A DNA stretch of 64,000 nucleotides from the NCBI RefSeq assembly GCF_002160525.1, contig NZ_NFKT01000007.1:1-64000 (forward strand). Reading direction: 5' to 3'. This document shows positions 33,893-42,762 of the stretch, one piece after another. Every line of letters starts with the position of its first letter. The stretch's first letter is position 1. This stretch comes from Lachnoclostridium sp. An169. Lineage in GTDB: Bacteria > Bacillota > Clostridia > Lachnospirales > Lachnospiraceae. Both the position numbers and the translations under genes were made by a program. The notes beneath the pieces are model-generated. The model did not search any database. It was not told the DNA's origin and saw only the letters and a program-made list of their open reading frames with translations.

Positions 33893-35554
33893 TCAGTATT
33901 TCTTCCTTCCGGTTACATAGTTTAAAAGAATCAGCAATGTTGTCGTAATCACCACGCAAATCAAAGCCATGGCCATGGCAACCGATGCGCTGCCCTGCTC
34001 AAATTCCCTGACAATAAATGTAGACACTGTCTGGACATTTGGCGGTGAGATCAGACTGGCACCTACCAGTTCCCGGAATACGATAATAAAGATCATCATC
34101 CACCCCTGCATTACTCCGCGCATAATCAGCGGGAGTGTCACATGAAGGAACACATAGGTACGGTTTCCTCCACACACCTGTCCTGCCTCAATCAGATTAT
34201 CTCCTGTCTGCATAAAGGCAGAAGTGACATACTGAATCGAATACGGCAGGAACATGACCACATAGACCAGAACCATAAAGCCAATCGTATTATATAACGG
34301 AATCAGTTTATAAATCTTATTCCAGAACAACATCATACCAATAACTAGCACAATATTGGGAAGCATTTCCGGAAGGAGGGCTTCCCCTTCAATTACTTTC
34401 TTCCATTTTTTTGCTTTTTTGATCGAAACTACAATCAAAGTTCCGAGAGCACTTGCAACAGTCGCAGAAACAAGCGCAAGGAAGGTACTGGTAAGCATTG
34501 CCTCCCAGCCTTTGCTGTTATTCGTAAACAATTCAACATAGTGCTGGAACGTAAAGTTTCCCGCTGCAAGTCCGTATCCGCGCAGTTTAATTAATGATGT
34601 AGCTATAACGGAAAAATAGGGAACACCTATTGTAACAATAATAACAAGAAAAATATAAATTCCTCCGATGATTTCTGTCACTCTGCGGCAATTGTAAAGA
34701 CTTTCTCTCTTCCCTTTTCCTCCTACCAGACTGTAAGTATGTTTCGATGTCGTATAATTCTGAACCAGCCACATCACCATACAAATAATGACAAGTACGC
34801 TTGAAAGGCTGGATGCCTTTCCAAAATCAATCGGTGCAGTTGATGCATATCGGTGAATATCCGTTGTAAATACATAAAATCCTATCCTGTTTCCCAATGT
34901 AGACGGTGTACCATATTCGGAAAGCGTCTTTACAAATACCAAAAGCATGGCTATCGCATAGTTTCCGGTCAGCAGCGGAAGCATTACTTTGCGCAGCCGG
35001 TATGTAAAACCTGCCCCGCTTACAGCCGCGCTTTCCTCAAGGTTCATTCCGATATTCAGAATTGCATTCTTAATCATGGTGGTCATAAATGGGAATACAT
35101 GAAAACTCATGGCAAAGACCAGACCGCCGAGCGAGAAAAAGCTCTCGGAAATACTTCCGGTCCACGGAAACATCTGCTGGAACAATCCCCTCTTTTGCAT
35201 GAACAAAATCCATCCCATGGAAGAAATATACGGCGGTGTCATAAACGGAATCATGAGAACAATATCCAGCCATTTCCAACGCGAAAATCTGGTCCTTGCA
35301 AGAAGAAATGCCAGAGGAGTGGAAATAATTGTTGAAACAATCACAACCAGAAATCCTAAAAGCATCGAGTTTGTAATTGTCGTAACATTATCCTTATCCG
35401 CTATCGTCTGCAATGCACTGCTAAAATCAAAGCGGCCATCTACAATGACCGCTTCGCTGAAAACTGCAATAATCGGAAGGATAACTAACGCAAATAATAC
35501 AACAAAGATCGTAAAATATACGAGCGTCCGTTTTTTACCTGTTGATTTACCCAC
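33893..35554 (-). CDS. Fbp-type ABC transporter permease, two fused domains
   Basis: The 553-residue protein has about 12 membrane helices. It carries two coupling loops, SAAVSGAGFTYRLRKVMLPL and EAGQVCGGNRTYVFLHVT, so it is a fused dimeric permease like FbpB/AfuB. It works with the binding protein and ATPase genes of the same operon. The imported substrate is uncertain. FbpABC-type systems take up ferric iron, thiamine or small organic anions. Confidence 0.9.
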   Translation of the reverse strand: MGKSTGKKRTLVYFTIFVVLFALVILPIIAVFSEAVIVDGRFDFSSALQTIADKDNVTTITNSMLLGFLVVIVSTIISTPLAFLLARTRFSRWKWLDIVLMIPFMTPPYISSMGWILFMQKRGLFQQMFPWTGSISESFFSLGGLVFAMSFHVFPFMTTMIKNAILNIGMNLEESAAVSGAGFTYRLRKVMLPLLTGNYAIAMLLVFVKTLSEYGTPSTLGNRIGFYVFTTDIHRYASTAPIDFGKASSLSSVLVIICMVMWLVQNYTTSKHTYSLVGGKGKRESLYNCRRVTEIIGGIYIFLVIIVTIGVPYFSVIATSLIKLRGYGLAAGNFTFQHYVELFTNNSKGWEAMLTSTFLALVSATVASALGTLIVVSIKKAKKWKKVIEGEALLPEMLPNIVLVIGMMLFWNKIYKLIPLYNTIGFMVLVYVVMFLPYSIQYVTSAFMQTGDNLIEAGQVCGGNRTYVFLHVTLPLIMRGVMQGWMMIFIIVFRELVGASLISPPNVQTVSTFIVREFEQGSASVAMAMALICVVITTTLLILLNYVTGRKKY

Positions 35555-35570
35555 TTCCTGTCACACCTCT

Positions 35571-36641
35571 TTACTGACACAATTCATTTAATTTGGCAGC
35601 AATATCACTTGAATTTGCCATCATCGTATCCCAGTCGAGGTTCTGGAATGTGGGAATATCGGACACGTTTGTACGGTTATCGCACGTAATATCACTCCTG
35701 CCGGGAAGAAGATACGCATCCGCCACCATTTGCTGTGCCTCATCGCTCATCAGATAATCGATAAAAGCTTTTGCATTTTCCAGATTTTTACTGGTCTTCA
35801 TAATCATAGCCGGTCTCGGATTAATGACAGTCCCTGACTTCGGATAATAGATTGCCAGCGGTTCTCCCTTATCAATATTGGAGTATGCGTTATAGTCCAC
35901 ACCTGCCACAAGGATTGCTTTTTCACCGGTTGTTACTGTCTCAAGGGCTGCTTTATTGGCACCTGCTACCATCAGACCGTTCTCAGCCATTCCCTCCCAT
36001 GCGCTCCAGTCATTATTTGTAGAGCACATGTATCCTGCCAGGAAATCCTTACAAGAGCCTGATTTTTCAGGATCTGGGATTGCGATCTGATCTTTATATT
36101 TGGCGTCTGCAAGTTCAGACCAGTCCGCATCCAGACTGTCAATAAGTGTTGTATTATAAATAACGCCAAGGGCTGAAGCACTTGTCCCAAAAAGCATCTT
36201 GTCATCATCAACCCAGCCGTCATACAGTTTATCCGCATTTTCAGCTTCCGGATAGCTCATGATCTGCCCGCTGTCTTTCATAGCAAGACCGTCTGACCAT
36301 GATGCAAGAACTACAACATCCGCTACCGGATTATCTTTTTCTGCTTCCAGACGTGCCTGAATTTCTCCTGTTGTCCCCTCAAAAAGTTCAACCTTTACCC
36401 CGGTCTTTTTCTCAAATCCATCAATATATGCGGTATTCAGATCGGTCGGGCTCGGCATATAAACGGTCAAAGATCCGCTTAATTTTTCAGAACTGTCGTC
36501 ACTGCCGCTGTTCTGGGAATCGGATGCCTGAGACGGATCCGATGTATTATCTTCTGTATTCCCATCGTTACCGGATCCACATGCCGCAAGACTCATACCC
36601 ATAGCTGCCGCTAAAATTACTGCTAATAACTTTTTCCTCAT
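35571..36641 (-). CDS. Fbp-type substrate-binding lipoprotein
   Basis: The 356-residue protein has a lipobox MSLAACGSG. A Ser/Asp/Asn-rich linker (GNDGNTEDNTSDP...) precedes a binding-protein fold that contains SGSLTVYMPSPTDLN, DVVVLASWSDG and NPRPAMIMKTS. It resembles iron(III)/thiamine/AEP-type binding proteins, which share this fold. It sits between the ATPase and permease genes. Ligand-binding residues cannot be assigned safely without alignment. Confidence 0.88.
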   Translation of the reverse strand: MRKKLLAVILAAAMGMSLAACGSGNDGNTEDNTSDPSQASDSQNSGSDDSSEKLSGSLTVYMPSPTDLNTAYIDGFEKKTGVKVELFEGTTGEIQARLEAEKDNPVADVVVLASWSDGLAMKDSGQIMSYPEAENADKLYDGWVDDDKMLFGTSASALGVIYNTTLIDSLDADWSELADAKYKDQIAIPDPEKSGSCKDFLAGYMCSTNNDWSAWEGMAENGLMVAGANKAALETVTTGEKAILVAGVDYNAYSNIDKGEPLAIYYPKSGTVINPRPAMIMKTSKNLENAKAFIDYLMSDEAQQMVADAYLLPGRSDITCDNRTNVSDIPTFQNLDWDTMMANSSDIAAKLNELCQ

Positions 36642-36669
36642 TGTTGTCCTCCTGTTTGTCTTTTGCTTA

Positions 36670-37623
36670 CTAAAAAGTTACAATATTATCCTCATTTATA
36701 TAAACAGATACGCTGGCACCAATGTCATATCTGCATGGGGATTCAATCATCCACTGTTTTCCACCGGCATTCAGATAAAGCTGATAATTTTCTCCCATAA
36801 ACTGAACGCCGTCTACTATTGTATGATATTCTTTACAGCCTTCTTTTTTTACCAGACTTGCCGTTTCCGGACGGAACATCTCATTTTTCTCTAACCAGTT
36901 AGACTTTCCGATAAATTTTGCTGTAAACACAGTCGCAGGCTTTTGATAAATTTCTTCAGGCTTCCCCTGCTGTTCAACTGCCCCCTTATTCAGAACCACA
37001 ATACGGTCACTCATGCTCATTGCTTCCATCTGATCATGTGTGACAAAAACTGCTGTTACTCCCAAATCAGAGGTAAGCCTTTTAATTTCCATCCGCATTT
37101 CATCGCGGAGGATTGCATCCAATGCCGAAAGAGGCTCATCGAACAAAATGCAGTCCGGTCTGGTAACACTTGCCCGCGCAAAGCCGACACGCTGCTGTTG
37201 CCCTCCTGAAAGCTGAGAAGGGTATCTGTCCCGGAATTCAGACAGCCTTACCGCATCCAGGACATCCATTACCCTTTTTTCCAAATTCTTTTTATCCCTT
37301 CTTGCACGAAGTCCAAAGGCAACATTTTCAAACACGGTCAGATGCGGCCACAACGCAAAATCCTGAAATACAAAACCGATATTTCTTTTTTCCGGAGGTA
37401 TATTGATCTTCTTTTCGTCTGAATAGACACAGGTATCATCAAAACATATTTCCCCTGAAGAAGGGGTTTCCAGACCCGCAATCATACGCAGAATTGTGGT
37501 TTTTCCACATCCGGAAGGACCGAGCAGAGTGGTAAATTCTCTGTCCTCTATCCGCAGATTCAGATTCTTAATAACTTCTACATTATCATACGATTTAGAA
37601 ATATTTTTCATGTCAATAATCAT
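36670..37623 (-). CDS. Fbp/PotA-type ABC transporter ATPase
   Basis: The 317-residue ATPase has Walker A GPSGCGKTT, Q-loop FQDFALWPH, signature LSGGQQQRVGFARA, Walker B CILFDEPLSALD and switch VFVTHDQMEAM. A C-terminal OB-like domain (about 240-317) is typical of importers for ions and small anions. The start is ATG at 37623 behind GAGG; a frame extends to 37653. It is the first gene of the operon (ATPase, binding protein, permease, metallo-hydrolase). Confidence 0.93.
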   Translation of the reverse strand: MIIDMKNISKSYDNVEVIKNLNLRIEDREFTTLLGPSGCGKTTILRMIAGLETPSSGEICFDDTCVYSDEKKINIPPEKRNIGFVFQDFALWPHLTVFENVAFGLRARRDKKNLEKRVMDVLDAVRLSEFRDRYPSQLSGGQQQRVGFARASVTRPDCILFDEPLSALDAILRDEMRMEIKRLTSDLGVTAVFVTHDQMEAMSMSDRIVVLNKGAVEQQGKPEEIYQKPATVFTAKFIGKSNWLEKNEMFRPETASLVKKEGCKEYHTIVDGVQFMGENYQLYLNAGGKQWMIESPCRYDIGASVSVYINEDNIVTF

Positions 37624-37719
37624 AATCCAGCACCTCAAGACGTTATGATACAAAACAAGTGTAAATCCGTCATCAGCAAAGAGTTAAACGCACGTAAAGG
37701 ATTGCCGTATTAAGGTAAA

Positions 37720-37751
37720 CAAAAAAGAGATGCCTTCATTCAGCACCTCTT
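37720..37751 (-). terminator. Terminator of the alpha/beta hydrolase gene
   Basis: On the minus strand AAGAGGTGC and GCATCTCTT form a 9-bp stem with one G-T pair, followed by TTTTG. It lies 78 bases past the hydrolase stop. Confidence 0.7.
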
Positions 37752-37828
37752 AATATTCCTGTATCCCACACCCCGCACAAGCCGTAACCGTTTTGGCAGC
37801 AGCGTCAAGCGTCCTATGACCGTTTTTC

Positions 37829-38827
37829 TCACTTCAGATTCGTCCGGAAGAACTCCTCCATTTTATCAAACGGAATTGCATTCTTCCCGCCGCCGTCGTA
37901 CAGATCGGTATGGACAGCTCCCGGAATAATGAGCAGTTCCTTATTGTAAGTATACGGATTATCCTTCACCATAGCCGCGTAGGCGTCTCTGCTGAAATAG
38001 CAGGAATGTGCCTTCTCGCCGTGCATGATCAGGACCGCGCTCCGGATCTCGTTGCTGTACTGCAGGATCGGCTGGTTCATAAAGGACATGCAGCCGGTCA
38101 CATTCCATCCGCCGTTGGAATTAAGTGAACGCGGATGATATCCCCTCTCTGTCTTGTAGTAATCATGGTAGTCTTTTACAAAGAACGGAGCGTCTTCCGG
38201 CACCGGGTCAACGACGCCGCCGCCCAGGGCATAGGTTCCTGACTTATAGTCTTCTATTCTCTGCGTATTCAGGGCCTTCTTCTTCTCATAGCGCGCGCCG
38301 GCCGAATCTTCCGCATCAAAATATCCCTTCGCATTGACACGGGTCATATCGTACATGGTGGAAGCAACCGTCGCCTTGATACGGGTATCCAGCGCCGCCG
38401 TATTCAGTGCCATACCGCCCCATCCGCAGATACCGATGATTCCGATCCGCTCCGGATCAACTCTGTCATTCGTGGACAGGAAGTCAACGGCTGCCTGGAA
38501 GTCCTCTGTATTGATGTCCGGTGACGCCATGTAGCGGGGTTCTCCGCCGCTCTCTCCCGTAAATGAAGGATCAAATGCAATGGTCAGGAATCCCCGCTCC
38601 GCCATAGTCTGCGCGTACAGCCCTGCAGCCTGTTCTTTCACAGCGCCGAAAGGTCCGCACACTGCGATTGCGGGAAGTTTTTCCTCAGCATTTTTCGGTA
38701 TATACATATCAGCCGCCAGTGTGATCCCGTAACGGTTGTGGAAGCAGACCTTTGTATGATCCACTTTTTCACTCTTCGGGAACGTTTTGTCCCATTCTTC
38801 TGTCAGCTTTAACTCTTCCATGATCAT
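37829..38827 (-). CDS. Alpha/beta hydrolase with Cys at the nucleophile elbow
   Basis: The 332-residue hydrolase has the nucleophile elbow IIGICGWGGMALN, where Cys stands at the place of Ser, as in dienelactone hydrolases and in the YcjY-like family. An acidic residue in the C-terminal half and His in IPGAVHTDLYDG complete the likely triad. The substrate is unknown. It is divergent from a LysR regulator, with an operator-like dyad between, so it is probably controlled by it. Confidence 0.85.
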   Translation of the reverse strand: MIMEELKLTEEWDKTFPKSEKVDHTKVCFHNRYGITLAADMYIPKNAEEKLPAIAVCGPFGAVKEQAAGLYAQTMAERGFLTIAFDPSFTGESGGEPRYMASPDINTEDFQAAVDFLSTNDRVDPERIGIIGICGWGGMALNTAALDTRIKATVASTMYDMTRVNAKGYFDAEDSAGARYEKKKALNTQRIEDYKSGTYALGGGVVDPVPEDAPFFVKDYHDYYKTERGYHPRSLNSNGGWNVTGCMSFMNQPILQYSNEIRSAVLIMHGEKAHSCYFSRDAYAAMVKDNPYTYNKELLIIPGAVHTDLYDGGGKNAIPFDKMEEFFRTNLK

Positions 38828-38901
38828 TTCAAATCCATCCTTTCTTTTTTCTGCAATTATAGTGCCCGGACGGATTATTCGCTAATGGGAAGTTTTCATT
38901 T

Positions 38902-38935
38902 CATGATATTACTTTTTGTCATATCATGCTATAAT
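38902..38935. promoter_or_regulatory. Operator-like dyad next to the LysR promoter
   Basis: CATGATAT (38902-38909) and ATATCATG (38921-38928) form a perfect 8-bp dyad with an 11-base spacer, as typical of LysR sites (T-N11-A). TATAAT at 38930-38935 follows for the plus strand; no good -35 is visible. Confidence 0.6.
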
Positions 38936-39026
38936 AAATCTGACTCACAAATCCCAGCATTCAGTCCGACCCGAATCGGAATCCAACACGCCATTTAGAA
39001 TATTCCCCAGACCGGAGTCGGCACTA

Positions 39027-39054
39027 TGGCACTGGTACCATGGCACTGGTACCA
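39027..39054. repeat. Perfect tandem 14-base repeat before the LysR gene
   Basis: TGGCACTGGTACCA occurs twice head to tail (39027-39040 and 39041-39054). Each copy ends in the palindrome TGGTACCA. It lies 31 bases before the LysR start, so it could form RNA structure or be a second operator. Confidence 0.6.
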
Positions 39055-39084
39055 GCGCACTGTTTCATACAGGAGGACACATTC

Positions 39085-39975
39085 ATGGAAATCCGCACAT
39101 TACGTTATTTTCTGGAAACCGCACGGGAGGAAAACATGTCGAGAGCCGCAGAGCGCCTGCACCTTTCCCAGTCCACGCTCTCCAAGCAGCTCAAAAATCT
39201 GGAGGATGAACTGGGGAAAAAGCTGTTTGTCCGCCACAGTTTTTCCATCGAGCTGACGGAGGAAGGCATGCTGCTGCGCAAGCGGGCAGAAGATCTGCTC
39301 TCCATGGCTGACAAGATCACGGCAGAGTTCTCCGCCATGGACAACATCGTCGGGGGAAATATATATTTCGGCTGCGCGGAATCATACCAGGTCCGCTATC
39401 TGGCGCGCTGTATCCGACGCTTCAAGGAACAGTATCCCGATTTCCACTACCACGTCACAAGTGGGGATACCGAACAGGTTACAGAAAAACTGGATAAAGG
39501 GATTCTGGACTTTGCGCTTATCGTAGAAGAGCCGGACCGGCAGAAATACCATGTTCTGAAAATGCCGGAATCCGACCGCTGGGGCGTCGCCATGCCGGCA
39601 GACTGCGACCTGGCAAAAAAAGAAGTGATCTGTTTTGAGGATCTCGCCGGTCTCCCCCTGTTCTGCTCCGGGCAGGGGTGGAAGGCGGATATCCCCAGAT
39701 GGTGCGGGAACCGCATGGATGAGCTGACTCTGGAAGGTTCCTTCCGACTCTCCTACAACGGGGCCGTTTTCGCCAGAGAAGGGCTTGGATATCTTCTCAC
39801 TTTCGACCATCTTGTCGATACCGGCGAAAAAAGCGGGCTTGTATTCCGCCCGCTTTTCCCCGCACTGGAGACCAGTATGTATATTATCTGGAAGAAACGC
39901 CAGATATTCACCCCCATTGCAGAACGTTTTCTGACAAGCCTGCAGGAGGAATTTGGCGATACCCGCCGGGAATGA
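39085..39975 (+). CDS. LysR family transcriptional regulator
   Basis: The 296-residue regulator has an N-terminal winged helix-turn-helix (about 1-60: RTLRYFLETAREENMSRAAERLHLSQS) and an effector-binding domain. The start is ATG at 39085, eight bases after AGGAGG; an in-frame ATG at 39040 lies within the tandem repeat and has no site. It is divergent from the Cys-type hydrolase and probably regulates it. The effector is unknown. Confidence 0.93.
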   Translation: MEIRTLRYFLETAREENMSRAAERLHLSQSTLSKQLKNLEDELGKKLFVRHSFSIELTEEGMLLRKRAEDLLSMADKITAEFSAMDNIVGGNIYFGCAESYQVRYLARCIRRFKEQYPDFHYHVTSGDTEQVTEKLDKGILDFALIVEEPDRQKYHVLKMPESDRWGVAMPADCDLAKKEVICFEDLAGLPLFCSGQGWKADIPRWCGNRMDELTLEGSFRLSYNGAVFAREGLGYLLTFDHLVDTGEKSGLVFRPLFPALETSMYIIWKKRQIFTPIAERFLTSLQEEFGDTRRE

Positions 39976-39990
39976 AGCTCAATGCTTCCC

Positions 39991-41631
<1,641 letters not shown>

Positions 41632-41709
41632 TTTTATATTTATCATTGATTCTCTGTGATTTTTTCTTTATAATTATGAAAAATGTTAAACTGCAATGAG
41701 GTATGTCTT

Positions 41710-42639
41710 ATGCTGCATATTAAAAAAATCGAAGATGGAATTGAACTGTACAAAGCTCTCGGATCTGATCTGCGCATCCAGATCATCCGGCTTCTTCTGG
41801 AGAACACGGAGATGAACCTGAACGAAATCGCCGCCGCACTGGATGTCACCAACGGCGCCCTCACAAGCCACATCCGCAGACTGGAACAGTGCGGTCTGAT
41901 CAGTATCCTCTCGGAGTCTGCAGGACACGGGAACCAGAAAATCTGCAGGATCAACACGGACCGGATTCTGATCGATGTAAAGCCCCAGGGGATTCAGGAA
42001 AAGAAAAACATGTATTCTGTAGACATTCCGGTGGGGCAGTACACAGATTACAGCGTATTCCCCACCTGCGGAATCTCCACACCGGCACATCTGATCGGAG
42101 AAGTGGACGATCCGCGCTATTTCGCCCATCCGGACCGGACAAAAGCCGGGATTCTCTGGTTTGGGAAAGGCTATGTGGAATACCTGATTCCCAACCTGCT
42201 TCCCGCCGGCGCGGAAATGACGCAGATCACCCTCTCCGCCGAGTTATCCTCCGAAGCTCCGGGGGTAAACAACAACTGGCCCTCTGACATTTCTTTTGAG
42301 CTGGACAGCCTGCCCCTGGGTACATGGACCAGTCCGGGCGACTTTGGCGATGTCCACGGCGTCTTTACCCCGGACTGGTGGTTTCCCTACTGGAATCAGT
42401 ACGGGCTGCTGAAGACCATTATCATAAACAAAAAAGGAACTTTTATCGACGGGCTGAAAATCTCGGACCGAAAGATCGATGATTTCCATTTCGACTATAA
42501 AAGTTCCATTCATTTCCGATTTTCCGTGTCCGAACAGTCCGGAAATTCCGGAGGGATGACCCTGTTCGGAAAAAGCTTCGGAAATTATGACCAGGATATC
42601 CGGCTTCTGGTGTCGTATACACCGGCGGGAGGGGTATAG
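41710..42639 (+). CDS. ArsR-like transcriptional regulator with ligand-binding C-terminal domain
   Basis: The 309-residue protein has an N-terminal ArsR-type winged helix (about 10-80: LYKALGSDLRIQIIRLLLE, LDVTNGALTSHIRRLEQ). A C-terminal beta-rich domain of about 200 residues contains many Trp and Asp, as in sugar-binding jellyrolls. The start ATG at 41710 follows GAGGT; an ATG at 41683 has no ribosome site. It is divergent from abfA and is presumed to sense an arabinose-containing ligand and control that gene. The role is inferred from location. Confidence 0.75.
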   Translation: MLHIKKIEDGIELYKALGSDLRIQIIRLLLENTEMNLNEIAAALDVTNGALTSHIRRLEQCGLISILSESAGHGNQKICRINTDRILIDVKPQGIQEKKNMYSVDIPVGQYTDYSVFPTCGISTPAHLIGEVDDPRYFAHPDRTKAGILWFGKGYVEYLIPNLLPAGAEMTQITLSAELSSEAPGVNNNWPSDISFELDSLPLGTWTSPGDFGDVHGVFTPDWWFPYWNQYGLLKTIIINKKGTFIDGLKISDRKIDDFHFDYKSSIHFRFSVSEQSGNSGGMTLFGKSFGNYDQDIRLLVSYTPAGGV

Positions 42640-42682
42640 GCTTCTCCCCACCGGGAAGCGCCTGATCAAGCTGCCAGTTTAC

Positions 42683-42733
42683 AGACAAAGAGGGATGCCG
42701 CCGAATCGCTTTCCGGGGCATCCCTCTTTGTCT
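42683..42733. terminator. Strong hairpin between two convergent genes
   Basis: AGACAAAGAGGGATGCC (42683-42699) and GGCATCCCTCTTTGTCT (42717-42733) form a perfect 17-bp stem. It lies between the ends of the ArsR-like and CAP genes and could stop transcription from both. T-rich sequence follows only on the plus side. Confidence 0.7.
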
Positions 42734-42762
42734 CTAAATCTGTTCTTTTATTATCTATTTTC

